Assembly: GCA_965246875.1 (NCBI GenBank)
Contig: CBDFFU010000003.1
Coordinates: forward strand, 62,001-126,000
Origin: DASWYT01 sp965246875
GTDB lineage: Bacteria; Pseudomonadota; Alphaproteobacteria; Micavibrionales; SZUA-601
Direction: 5' to 3'
Length of the DNA stretch: 64,000 nt
Shown: in pieces, positions 31,945 to 40,555 of the stretch
Position numbering within the stretch: position 1 is the first letter of the stretch
Layout of the letters: each line of letters starts with the position of its first letter
Notes under the pieces: generated by a model
Database searches by the model: none
Seen by the model: only the letters and a program-made list of their open reading frames with translations
Told to the model about the DNA's origin: nothing
Position numbers and translations under genes: made by a program

Positions 31945-32718
31945 TTATCTCGCCGGACTTGGCGAGAAATCACCTGCCAAGAGCGGTTTCAAAACCGTGA
32001 CCGGCGCATTCGGTTTGGGCAATGGCGGCACGAGATTGTAAATCTGTTTGCTGGCTTCAGCGATGATCAAGCCACCCAATTGCGGGAACAGCCGTTTCCC
32101 CATCCATTCTAAAATCAAGCTCATCGACAGCCAGATATGTTTCTGGCTGGGGGGCATGAACAAGGCGTATTGCCGCTGTTCCCAGACAAAACGATGACTT
32201 TGCAGCAGTTTGCGCAATTGGTGACTGCTGAACGCACGGCCATAGCCAAACGGCGTGAGATCAGAGCGGACCCATAAGCCCAAACGGTTTGGCGCCAACA
32301 CCAGCAACCGGCCCTCCGGTTTCAAGACACGCCAGCATTCGCTGAGCAACGGGCTGAGATGGTCCGTATTCTCCAGTTCGTGTGCCATGATAATGCGGTC
32401 AACACTCTCATCGGCAAACGGCAAAATATGATCTTCGGTCAGCACGGTTTGACACGTGCCATGTGGTGGCCAGCGTACAACACCTTGCGAGGCTGGCATC
32501 ACAGCGAAAAATTGTGTCTGAGCGGTTTTTGGGCTGGCCGAATCCTGCATCCAGGCCGGCAGATACGGCACGGCGTAACCCAAACCTAAAACACGGCGCC
32601 CTTGCATATCCGGCCAGAGATGGCGTAACAACCGGTTTAACCGCCGCGTCACCCACCGCCCCAACCGGCTGTGATAAAACATCCGTAAGTCTGTTACATC
32701 ACGATCAAGACGCAGCAT
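31945..32718 (-). CDS. SAM-dependent methyltransferase (class I)
   Basis: Methyltransferase type 11 of 257 residues. Motif I is degenerate (RRVLGLGYAVPYLPAW). The later Methyltransf_11 features are clear: EDHILPFADESVDRIIMAHE, LSECWRVLKPEGRLLVLAPN and FSSHQLRKLL. The C-terminal part is extended and Pro-rich. Homologues are common in alphaproteobacteria next to hydroxyacylglutathione hydrolase; the substrate is unknown. Its ATG directly abuts the stop of the Nudix-like gene upstream (32719), so the two form an operon. Confidence 0.78.
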   Translation of the reverse strand: MLRLDRDVTDLRMFYHSRLGRWVTRRLNRLLRHLWPDMQGRRVLGLGYAVPYLPAWMQDSASPKTAQTQFFAVMPASQGVVRWPPHGTCQTVLTEDHILPFADESVDRIIMAHELENTDHLSPLLSECWRVLKPEGRLLVLAPNRLGLWVRSDLTPFGYGRAFSSHQLRKLLQSHRFVWEQRQYALFMPPSQKHIWLSMSLILEWMGKRLFPQLGGLIIAEASKQIYNLVPPLPKPNAPVTVLKPLLAGDFSPSPAR

Positions 32719-33102
32719 CTAACCTCCACCCAATAAAGTCAGCATCGTTGGCGCCAATTCGCGGCAACGTGGGCTGATAGTGTCATCATACAAACGTGCT
32801 GGCTTGATCCACATGGTGTTTTCTCTTGCAATATGCTGCAAACCGTTGGAACCAACCCAGTTGCGGCAACCATACACCAGATCAACATCATTGTGAGGTG
32901 ACGCAAAGGCCAGTGGAAACAGGGCTTTGGCAAAGGTTTGCACAGCCCATTCACGCAGCAAATAAGACACCAGCGTGTCAGCAACAGCTTCGTCCGCCGG
33001 ACAAAAGGGCATACACCAGCCATCGTTATCGCCTGCACGGTGCAACAGCAAGCGGCTATCACTATCCAGCAAAGCGATATGTGTAAAAATGGTCATGGTC
33101 AC
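32719..33102 (-). CDS. Degenerate Nudix (MutT-like) protein
   Basis: Protein of 127 residues that follows the MutT/8-oxo-dGTPase layout: strand HIALLDSDSRLLLHRAGDND, an LREW where the Nudix helix should be, LFPLAFASPHNDVDLVYGCR, NWVGS, and the ending MWIKPARLYDDTISPRCREL. The catalytic Nudix box (G-x5-E-x7-REUxEExGU) is not preserved: the Gly and Glu residues are replaced. Nucleotide hydrolysis is therefore doubtful. AGGGTGA precedes the ATG at 33102. It is the first gene of the pair with the methyltransferase. Confidence 0.55.
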   Translation of the reverse strand: MTMTIFTHIALLDSDSRLLLHRAGDNDGWCMPFCPADEAVADTLVSYLLREWAVQTFAKALFPLAFASPHNDVDLVYGCRNWVGSNGLQHIARENTMWIKPARLYDDTISPRCRELAPTMLTLLGGG

Positions 33103-33111
33103 CCTGAAACG

Positions 33112-33142
33112 AAAAAACCCGGTTCAACAGAACCGGGTTTTT
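33112..33142 (-). terminator. Terminator of the parvulin gene
   Basis: AACCCGGTTC-AACA-GAACCGGGTT with T-runs on both strands, 26 bases after the stop of the reverse-strand peptidyl-prolyl isomerase gene. It can act in both directions. Confidence 0.9.
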
Positions 33143-33167
33143 AAAGTCTTGTCAAATCAGTGCAGAA

Positions 33168-34130
33168 TTATTCCGGCAGCTTGATTTCAACTTTGTTTTT
33201 CTGACGCAGGTCATCAATCATCTGACGGATCAGATCCTGGTTCAACTGGCCTTTGACCTGGTCTTTAACCGTGTCAAATTTAGGCTTTTCCTGCATGCGG
33301 ACATCTTCAACCTTGATAATGTGATAACCGAATTGGGTTTTCACCGGCGTTTTCGTGTATTCGCCTTTTTTCATCGCGAATGCGGCGTCGCCGAATTCTT
33401 TGACCATCATGGTTTTGGTGAAGTAACCCAGATCGCCGCCATTGTCTTTCGATGGGTCGATCGAGTTTTCTTTCGCCAGCTTGGCAAAGTCTTCGCCTTT
33501 TTCCAGTTTTGCAATCAGATCCTTGGCAGTCTGTTCGTCTTTCACCAGAATGTGACGGGCATGGACTTCCTGTTGCGGCGGGTTGGCTGTCAGCAGCTCT
33601 TCGTATTTTTTCTTCAAAGCAGCATCGGTCGTTTTGCCATCGAGTTGTTTCTCGACAAAACGCTCACGCACCAGCTGCTTTTGCACAGCCGCCATACGCT
33701 CTTTTACTTTGGCATCGTCAGCCAGATTGTCTTTGGCCGCCAGTTCATCGACCAGACGGTCATTCGCCATCTGGTTGACCAGCATTGGCAAGACCTGGCT
33801 GGCCGGGGAGGATTGAATTTGCGGTGGCAGGGTTTTGATCACGACATTCACGTCTTTGCCCGTGATGTTCTGGCCATTCACGACAGCATAAACAGTGTCG
33901 TCTTTAACGGCTTTGCTCAGAACAGGGCCCTTATCTTTGGCGTCCGCTTTTGCAGCAGCAACTGGTGCTTTCGCGGTTTCCGCATCAGCGCGGCCGGTAT
34001 AACAATAAGCACCGGCACCAATGGCTGCGATCAGCAAGGCAATAGCGGCCATTGTTGTCGTCTTGCAGGATTTGCCCTTGCAGCAAGGCTTGGCGTCTTT
34101 ATTGGCGTCGTTAGTTGAGCAACACGTCAT
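33168..34130 (-). CDS. Parvulin-type peptidyl-prolyl isomerase, membrane-anchored
   Basis: Periplasmic folding factor of the SurA/PrsA/PpiD type, 320 residues. A Cys-rich cytoplasmic tail (CCS, PCCKGKSCK, residues 3-22) precedes one membrane helix (AAIALLIAAIGAGAYCYTG). An N-terminal chaperone region (80-185) follows, then the rotamase domain EVHARHILVKDEQTAKDLIA, NGGDLGYFTK and TQFGYHIIKV (about 188-285). A helical tail ends KVEIKLPE. GAGGA lies before the ATG. The tail with two CC pairs and a fifth Cys is unusual for parvulins and may bind a metal. Likely helps outer-membrane protein folding. Confidence 0.88.
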   Translation of the reverse strand: MTCCSTNDANKDAKPCCKGKSCKTTTMAAIALLIAAIGAGAYCYTGRADAETAKAPVAAAKADAKDKGPVLSKAVKDDTVYAVVNGQNITGKDVNVVIKTLPPQIQSSPASQVLPMLVNQMANDRLVDELAAKDNLADDAKVKERMAAVQKQLVRERFVEKQLDGKTTDAALKKKYEELLTANPPQQEVHARHILVKDEQTAKDLIAKLEKGEDFAKLAKENSIDPSKDNGGDLGYFTKTMMVKEFGDAAFAMKKGEYTKTPVKTQFGYHIIKVEDVRMQEKPKFDTVKDQVKGQLNQDLIRQMIDDLRQKNKVEIKLPE

Positions 34131-34140
34131 GTGATGAAGT

Positions 34141-34550
34141 CCTCGAGGGTCGGTTGGTTAAATGATCAATTTGTATCCCAAGCGTAATCGCCCGGACACG
34201 GAAAGTAAATCACTGTCAACGTTAGAAACAGCTGGTTAAACAAACGTAAAGCGGTTAAATTTCCAGCACCATCTGTCGTGATCAAATCTTGCGTTTTAGA
34301 GCGGGATTTTTTATTTTAATAACGCAATTGCTGAAAAATCTGACTGAATATAACAAATTGGCCGTGCTTAAACCTTGCTTTCCCATCCAAAATTCCGTAT
34401 ATCAACCATCAAAAAACAACGGTAACAGTATGTAATTTTCAATTTTTGATGTTTTTGCAATGATTTATCAAAAATAACAGAATATTCTTGCTTTTATTAG
34501 CAATACATGATTATATTATAACAAGAAACAAAATGCAAAAAGAAGATCCC
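34141..34550. other. Intergenic region without recognised gene
   Basis: The interval becomes AT-rich towards the right and contains the divergent promoters of the parvulin gene and of the small gene at 34551. I see no RNA gene, strong hairpin or convincing ORF in it. Confidence 0.5.
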
Positions 34551-34838
34551 ATGTTAAAAATCATGTCGCACTACAACCAGAATGTCGTCAACATTGTGAC
34601 CAAGTTGGCGCCCGAAATGATGGGCTATCTGCATGAGTATATGCAAGAACATCATCCCGATGCCTCTCTGGCACCGGAAGGTTATGATGAAACGTCAAAT
34701 GTTTTAGTTTTGCAGGTCATGGGCTCTAACAGTGATCCGTCTAAATTTGTCCGCATTATCCCAGCAGATGAGCCAAACGGTGAGCGGCCTTACACGTTTA
34801 TGACCACCTCACACAGTCCGTTCGGCGGCCCGAACTAA
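34551..34838 (+). CDS. Small protein of unknown function
   Basis: Protein of 95 residues: MLKIMSHYNQNVVNIVTKLA, then an acidic middle (EHHPDASLAPEGYDETSNVL), then beta-like VLQVMGSNSDPSKFVRIIPA and a Gly/Pro-rich end. No signal peptide or family recognised. AGAAG at good spacing supports the ATG at 34551; further in-frame starts lie at 34533 and 34488. Base composition is host-like, unlike the AT-rich region upstream. Confidence 0.5.
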   Translation: MLKIMSHYNQNVVNIVTKLAPEMMGYLHEYMQEHHPDASLAPEGYDETSNVLVLQVMGSNSDPSKFVRIIPADEPNGERPYTFMTTSHSPFGGPN

Positions 34839-34843
34839 GCACT

Positions 34844-35065
34844 ATGCTGCGGCATCAGTCTCACATAGTGCGTGAGTTCAAGAATTTGGTTGTGTGTTAC
34901 GGATTCACCGCGAGCCAGATGGCGATCACATACTGTATAAACCGCGATAAACCGTGCCAAGACGGCGATTTTCTAGAAGTCGTCCGTAATGATGAGACTG
35001 GCCAGCATCTATTGCGCGTGACCTTGCATTGCCCCGTTGCCATTCCGTCCGAAGCTCGCGCATGA
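34844..35065 (+). CDS. Possible small ORF
   Basis: Frame of 73 residues, MLRHQSHIVREFKNLVVCYG to VTLHCPVAIPSEARA, starting five bases after the previous stop without a visible ribosome site. No family recognised. It may be the second gene of a small operon or chance. Confidence 0.3.
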   Translation: MLRHQSHIVREFKNLVVCYGFTASQMAITYCINRDKPCQDGDFLEVVRNDETGQHLLRVTLHCPVAIPSEARA

Positions 35066-35138
35066 AATTGCACCAACTGGCCAAGGCAAGATCAATGTCC
35101 GCCGCATTCTCATCGGGCGCGATATTTACGGCCCATCA

Positions 35139-36539
35139 TCAATGCATTCCGTTCAACACCGCTAAGCGTGGATCCAGGAACCGGCCATCATCCATGATGA
35201 GTTGATCGTCAACATACATTTTGCCGTTTTTGCCATACAGCATAAAGGTCAGATCCTCATGGATCGCACTGTTATTGCCGTTATCGACCATCACCGGTAT
35301 GCCCAGATAATCGGTGAATTTATAACTGTGGCCGATGGCCAGATGGAATGACCCGCCGATTTTTTCGACGACCAAGCCGTTGACCAAATGGGTGCGCAAG
35401 ACAGGGTTGGTGCCAATGCCGATCTCGCCGACATAATGGCTGTCTTCGTCGGTTTCGATCATCTGCGTCAAGACGTCATGGCCGATTTCGGCGCTGTATT
35501 CCACAATGCGGCCGTGTTCAAAACGCAGCCTGATATTTTCCATCAACTTGCCGGCAAACAGGTAACGGCCTTTGCCAACGACGACGCCCTCAACATTGTC
35601 ACGATGCGGCGCGCTGAACACTTCCGACCCCGGCACGTTTTTTGCCACCAGGGAGTTGCAAAACGTAAAGCCGTCAATGTTCATCGAGACATCGGTGCCG
35701 TCATGATTCGTAAAACGTAAGTGTTTGGCTATATCCAATTGCGCAATGAGCACGTGATGCGCCACGCTTACCGCTGTCCAGTCAACGTCACACATGCGGA
35801 AAAACAAGTCGATGTAATCGGGATAAGAAATTTGATCCAACGCCGCATCACTGGGCGTCGGCAACACGGTCACTGTGTAGAACCGGCTGCGTGACAAGCC
35901 GGCCATATTATTGATGGCGGCATTAAAGGCCTGTTGCACAGTGGCCGCAGCCGGCGGATCTGGAAATGTTTGCTGGATCTGTTCAATGCGCAAACTGATC
36001 GTGCGGGCATCTGGGTTTTCGTATAACGCCAGGATCAACTGGCCCAGCTGGATCGCCTGCTCTTCACTCGCATGGGTCAGCAGGCGTCGCTGGAATAACG
36101 GGTCGGACACATACAGATCGACAGCGTCACCCTCAGCGATACACCGTTCCAAAATACGCTCGGCAATGTCCCGGCTGTAGTCACTGATACTTAACAAGAT
36201 CGGTGTCCGGCGTTTGACATCGCCCTCATACATCAATTTCGCCAGCATGTCTTTCTGCGCGTCAGAGGCTGGCAGGGCGGCATAATTATGCCACAATGGG
36301 AAATCAGCATGATCGATTGCCGCCAGCACATCATTACTCCCCAGCAATCCAATTTTCGCTGCAAAGTAAGCCCGTTGCAGCCGATGAACAGCAGTGATTG
36401 CCGCAGTAATCTCTTGCGGCATGGCAACAGCATTGATGATGTCGTTTAATGGGGGAAGATCAGCTGCAAAGCCAGCAACAAATTCAGCCCGCATGGTGAT
36501 TTGCGGACTGAGAGAATTAGGAATGATGGTGTGTGTCAT
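35139..36539 (-). CDS. Aminopeptidase, M29 family
   Basis: Zinc/cobalt leucyl-type aminopeptidase of the thermophilic M29 family (AmpS/PepS), 466 residues. The N-terminal two-thirds are diverged. The C-terminal metal-binding region is conserved: NVPGSEVFSAPHRDNVEGVV (first Glu ligand and substrate loop), VGEIGIGTNP (second Glu), GSFHLAIGHSY (His) and AIHEDLTFML (His-Asp). Cytoplasmic peptide degradation is the known role. The start is well separated from the neighbouring AT-rich gene. Monocistronic. Confidence 0.85.
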   Translation of the reverse strand: MTHTIIPNSLSPQITMRAEFVAGFAADLPPLNDIINAVAMPQEITAAITAVHRLQRAYFAAKIGLLGSNDVLAAIDHADFPLWHNYAALPASDAQKDMLAKLMYEGDVKRRTPILLSISDYSRDIAERILERCIAEGDAVDLYVSDPLFQRRLLTHASEEQAIQLGQLILALYENPDARTISLRIEQIQQTFPDPPAAATVQQAFNAAINNMAGLSRSRFYTVTVLPTPSDAALDQISYPDYIDLFFRMCDVDWTAVSVAHHVLIAQLDIAKHLRFTNHDGTDVSMNIDGFTFCNSLVAKNVPGSEVFSAPHRDNVEGVVVGKGRYLFAGKLMENIRLRFEHGRIVEYSAEIGHDVLTQMIETDEDSHYVGEIGIGTNPVLRTHLVNGLVVEKIGGSFHLAIGHSYKFTDYLGIPVMVDNGNNSAIHEDLTFMLYGKNGKMYVDDQLIMDDGRFLDPRLAVLNGMH

Positions 36540-36575
36540 ATCCCCATATTAACTTGTGCATTTATACATAGCAAT

Positions 36576-37391
36576 CTAAGCCCGGAGAGCTTTAGAAAGC
36601 TGTGTTGGCTTTACGTCTTTCAATGGCACGATCGTAATATCACGGTCTGCATCCATCACAATACTCTGAAGATTTTCTTGCATATCAAAAAGACCATATA
36701 AACCACGGCGCAGCATAGTTGGACGCGGAACAAGCGCCAAGTTTAAATCCGTAATTAGTGCATTGCCCTCGACTGCAACTTTTACAACGGGGCGTGGCTC
36801 TTTATCTCGTTCTCCACCAGAACGTTTTGGCCACGATACGCCAACAACTTCAAATTCATCTCGGATATCTTGGCTTTCTTTTCCTTCCTTATCCAACATC
36901 AATTTGAACCCCTTGACTGAACCAAACTGTAATTGTTTGTACTCGTCAGGCAAATCCGCCAGATGCTTTAAGAAAAGAGTCGAACGGTCTTTAAAGTTAT
37001 CATTATTATAATCCCAAGCTTTGTTCACTTTTTCTGCGTCATTTCCGCGATCCCACTGGATTTCAGTCGCATCAAGTGTGCTGATTTTAGCACCTGTATC
37101 AATCTTGAATTTTACATTTTGTCCGAGAATATTATAAGAAACGTCATTGCCTTTCAAACTTAAAGGATCATCGATTGCAACAGGTTTAAGTAATTCTTCC
37201 AAGTTGTGATTAACAGTATCTGCATTCACATTTTGCGGTGTAACCAATTGAGCTATGTATGCCGCCGCGATTTTTTTCCACAATGGAAATAATTTTGGGT
37301 TATCTTGAATATACTTAGCATTAAGCGGATTTGATAAACTGTTATACAGGATTGGAATCCATTGTTTTGGTTTTTCAGATCTTTTGGTCAT
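36576..37391 (-). CDS. Retropepsin-like aspartic protease (RimB/DUF785-like)
   Basis: Protein of 271 residues. VKFKIDTGAKISTLDATEIQ carries the DTGA-x-x-S catalytic motif of the family once called ATP-dependent zinc proteases (PF05618). RPVVKVAVEGNALITDLNLA and RPTMLRRGLYGLFD match the second conserved half, where the family has RPxV and the MxxPxLLGR flap region. An N-terminal helical extension of about 80 residues is unusual. Some relatives cut polyglutamylated or ATP-grasp products next to rimK-like genes, which are not here. AT-rich relative to lepA and the M29 gene, so possibly acquired. Confidence 0.55.
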   Translation of the reverse strand: MTKRSEKPKQWIPILYNSLSNPLNAKYIQDNPKLFPLWKKIAAAYIAQLVTPQNVNADTVNHNLEELLKPVAIDDPLSLKGNDVSYNILGQNVKFKIDTGAKISTLDATEIQWDRGNDAEKVNKAWDYNNDNFKDRSTLFLKHLADLPDEYKQLQFGSVKGFKLMLDKEGKESQDIRDEFEVVGVSWPKRSGGERDKEPRPVVKVAVEGNALITDLNLALVPRPTMLRRGLYGLFDMQENLQSIVMDADRDITIVPLKDVKPTQLSKALRA

Positions 37392-37494
37392 TAGTCACTC
37401 CGTTTATATTGGTTTTAAGAGATATTAACATATCTATATAAAGATTCCATTATTATCTTGTGTTTTCCTGCTTGTGCATTAAGGTTTGGCCATC

Positions 37495-39300
37495 ATGACA
37501 GACCAATCCCTTATTCGTAATTTTGCCATTATTGCCCATATTGACCATGGGAAATCGACGCTGGCCGACCGTCTCATTCAAACGTGCGGTGGCTTGCAGG
37601 CGCGGGAGATGAAGGAGCAGGTTCTCGACAATATGGACATCGAGCGTGAGCGCGGCATCACCATCAAGGCCCAGACCGTGCGCCTCAATTACCTGGCGCA
37701 GGACGGCAAGACCTACCAGCTCAACGTGATGGACACGCCGGGCCATGTCGATTTCGCCTATGAAGTCAGCCGGTCGATGGTGGCGTGCGAAAGCTCGTTG
37801 CTGATCGTCGACGCAACGCAAGGGGTTGAGGCGCAAACCCTGGCCAACGTCTATCAGGCTTTGGATAAAAACCACGAGATCATTCCAGTGCTCAACAAGG
37901 TCGATCTGCCGGCCAGCGAACCGGATCGCATCAAGAAACAAATCGAGGATGTTATCGGCCTCGACACGTCTGACGCCATTGAAGTCTCCGGCAAAACCGG
38001 TTTTGGCGTACCTGACCTGTTGGAAGCCATCGTCACGCGTTTGCCGCCGCCGCCCTTGGCCGATGCGACTGCACCGCTTAAAGCACTGCTGGTTGATAGC
38101 TGGTACGACCCCTATCTGGGCATCGTCATTTTGGTGCGTGTCATGGAAGGCACGCTGAAAAAAGACGACCAGATTATTTTCATGGGCACCAACGTCAAAT
38201 CATTGGTCGACCGCGTTGGCGTGTTTACGCCGAAACAAACCTTGATCGACGAATTGGGCCCGGGGGAAATCGGCTTTATTACGGCCGGTCTCAAAGACAT
38301 TAAAGGCACCAAGGTGGGCGATACCATTACCCACGCGAAAAACCCGACAAAAGATATTCTGGAAGGATTTCAACCGTCGGTTCCCGTCGTGTTTTGTTCG
38401 CTGTTCCCGGTTGACAGTTCCGATCTTGAACATTTGCGTGAATCGCTTGGCAAACTGGCGCTGAACGATGCCAGCTTCCATTACGAGATGGAAACGTCTG
38501 CCGCTCTTGGCGTTGGTTTCCGCTGCGGGTTCCTCGGCATGTTGCACATGGAGATCATTCAGGAACGGTTGAGCCGCGAGTTTAATCTCGATTTGATTGC
38601 GACCGCCCCAAGTGTTGTGTATCGCATCCACCATTCCGACGGGTCACTGACAGAATTGTATAACCCGGCTGACATGCCCGACGAAAATGCGATTGCCACC
38701 ATTGAAGAGCCGTGGATCAAAGCGACGATTTTCGTGCCGGAAGATTACGTCGGCGGGTTGCTGAAATTGTGCGAAGAACGCCGCGGCCGCCAAGTTGGCC
38801 TCACCTATGCGGGGTCACGCGTGATGCTGGAATACCGCCTGCCGTTGAATGAAATCGTGTTCGATTTCTATGACCGGTTAAAATCCATCTCCACCGGTTA
38901 TGCCAGTTTCGATTATACTTTGGACGGCTACGAAGAAGGCGATCTGGTGAAGATGGCGATCATGGTGAATGCCGAGCCGGTTGATGCGCTGTCGATGATC
39001 GTGCACCGCAGTCAGGCTGAACGCCGCGGCCGCCAGATGTGCGAACGTCTGAAAGATTTAATCCCGCGCCAGCAATTCAAGATCGCCATCCAGGCGGCAA
39101 TCGGCGCGCGCATTATCGCCCGTGAATCGCTCTCGGCGTTCCGCAAGGACGTCACCGGCAAATGCTACGGCGGCGACATCACGCGGAAAAAGAAATTGCT
39201 GGAGAAGCAAAAAGAGGGCAAGAAACGCATGCGCCAGTTCGGCAATGTGGAAATCCCGCAAAGCGCGTTTATTGCCGCGCTGAAGGTTGGGGATAATTAA
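37495..39300 (+). CDS. lepA: Elongation factor 4 (LepA)
   Basis: Ribosomal GTPase that affects translocation and 30S assembly. About 601 residues with G1 AHIDHGKST, G2 ERGITIKAQ, G3 DTPGH, G4 NKVDLP, EF-G-like domains, and the LepA-specific C-terminus with DITRKKKLLEKQKEGKKRMR and GNVEIPQSAFIAAL. ATG at 37495 is preferred, with AAGG upstream; the frame also extends to a TTG at 37486. The stop TAA overlaps by four bases the stop of the convergent gene at 39297. The assignment is certain. Confidence 0.97.
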   Translation: MTDQSLIRNFAIIAHIDHGKSTLADRLIQTCGGLQAREMKEQVLDNMDIERERGITIKAQTVRLNYLAQDGKTYQLNVMDTPGHVDFAYEVSRSMVACESSLLIVDATQGVEAQTLANVYQALDKNHEIIPVLNKVDLPASEPDRIKKQIEDVIGLDTSDAIEVSGKTGFGVPDLLEAIVTRLPPPPLADATAPLKALLVDSWYDPYLGIVILVRVMEGTLKKDDQIIFMGTNVKSLVDRVGVFTPKQTLIDELGPGEIGFITAGLKDIKGTKVGDTITHAKNPTKDILEGFQPSVPVVFCSLFPVDSSDLEHLRESLGKLALNDASFHYEMETSAALGVGFRCGFLGMLHMEIIQERLSREFNLDLIATAPSVVYRIHHSDGSLTELYNPADMPDENAIATIEEPWIKATIFVPEDYVGGLLKLCEERRGRQVGLTYAGSRVMLEYRLPLNEIVFDFYDRLKSISTGYASFDYTLDGYEEGDLVKMAIMVNAEPVDALSMIVHRSQAERRGRQMCERLKDLIPRQQFKIAIQAAIGARIIARESLSAFRKDVTGKCYGGDITRKKKLLEKQKEGKKRMRQFGNVEIPQSAFIAALKVGDN

Positions 39301-39758
39301 TTGTGGCCTAATAGTTTTTGAATTGTTTTTTGAACTGTTTTGCTTGTATTGAACAGCCTATCATTTCCTGGCAAAAATTCTTGGGATTTTACAATCAGGT
39401 TTTTAGGCTGACCATCTTCATATTCGATAATCGTTTCAGCTTTACCCTCTTTATACATTAATTCTAACAAAGCCTGCCGATCAACTATGCCATCATCTGA
39501 TTTTTTGGCCGTGATATATCCGCCTTTAGCTGGTGTACCGTACTGAATTTGCACAGATCCATTTTCCAACTGCGCTATATTTGCGATTGGATATAAAAGT
39601 GATCGCATCCAGCCTCTTACCATCAATTTCGTTTTTTGATCTTTCAATGTCACAACGGTGTCAGGCAAAATTGCTGCTTCTTGGGCTTGCGCTTTTGGTG
39701 TTTGCAGCAGGGTGATAGCAGTGGCCGTTAATCCGAATAGAATATGTTTTACAGTCAT
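39297..39758 (-). CDS. Exported protein of unknown function
   Basis: Protein of 153 residues with a signal peptide (MTVKHILFGLTATAITLLQT then PKAQAQ, cleavage near residue 25). The mature part is beta-rich, with SVQIQYGTPAKGGYITAKKS and AETIIEYEDGQPKNLIVKSQ, and a helical end (TSKTVQKTIQKLL). Not recognised. Its stop shares the TTAA with the lepA stop. It is AT-rich compared with lepA. Probably periplasmic. Confidence 0.6.
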   Translation of the reverse strand: MTVKHILFGLTATAITLLQTPKAQAQEAAILPDTVVTLKDQKTKLMVRGWMRSLLYPIANIAQLENGSVQIQYGTPAKGGYITAKKSDDGIVDRQALLELMYKEGKAETIIEYEDGQPKNLIVKSQEFLPGNDRLFNTSKTVQKTIQKLLGHN

Positions 39759-39910
39759 TTTTCATTATTCCGTTTGTGAAAAGCGACATTAGCATTAGTG
39801 TTGTTAATATGTCAATATTATATTTAATTTGGCGCTATTTCCGATAAACTTTGGGAGCTTGATGCTTGTTCTAGACAGCGGCTGTTGAAACACTTTATGC
39901 TGACGCTATC

Positions 39911-40507
39911 ATGTCCACACCAAAACCCGTTTCCAACCGCCAGATCGCGACTGCTATTATCAGCGTGGTCGTGTTCATGATCGGCGTCAGCTTTCTGTCT
40001 GTGCCGCTCTACAGTCTGTTTTGCAAAGTCACGGGCTATGGCGGCACGCCACAGGTGGGTGCCGTCACCGTCCCGCAAAAAGTCTTTGACCGCACGATCA
40101 CGGTCAGCTTTATCACCGACACCGACAAAGCCTTGCCCTGGGAGTTCAAGGCCGAGCAGCGCAACGTGAACGTCAAAGTCGGCCAAACAGCCCTGGTCAG
40201 CTTTACCGCCCACAACGACACAGCCCGGCCATCAACCGGAGCCGCGATTTATAATGTCACGCCCGACAAGATCGGCAAGTATTTTCACAAAACACAATGT
40301 TTCTGTTTTCAGGCGCAAACCTTGAACGGCGGGGCGACCGCGCATTTTCCGGTGATGTTTTTTATTGATCCGGCCATTATGGATGACCCGTCTGTGCGTG
40401 ATGTCAGCGACATCACGCTGGCCTATAATTTTTATGCCGCCGACAGCAAAACATTCGATCAGGCGTTAGAGTCCTATTACACTGGAAAACCGCCGCCAAC
40501 GCGTTAA
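39911..40507 (+). CDS. ctaG: Cytochrome c oxidase assembly protein CtaG (Cox11)
   Basis: Copper chaperone that delivers CuB to cytochrome c oxidase subunit I. Of 198 residues, one N-terminal membrane helix (ATAIISVVVFMIGVSFLSVP) is followed by the periplasmic Cox11 domain with the strictly conserved CFCF motif (C130 and C132, copper ligands) and FCKVTGYGGTPQ near the membrane. In alphaproteobacteria it normally sits between ctaB and ctaE; here an M32 peptidase and an unknown gene separate it from ctaE, and coxA/coxB are not in the window. Confidence 0.97.
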   Translation: MSTPKPVSNRQIATAIISVVVFMIGVSFLSVPLYSLFCKVTGYGGTPQVGAVTVPQKVFDRTITVSFITDTDKALPWEFKAEQRNVNVKVGQTALVSFTAHNDTARPSTGAAIYNVTPDKIGKYFHKTQCFCFQAQTLNGGATAHFPVMFFIDPAIMDDPSVRDVSDITLAYNFYAADSKTFDQALESYYTGKPPPTR

Positions 40508-40555
40508 CATGATCGCGTTAAAGTTTTAGTATGATAAACCCACTAAATATATGAT

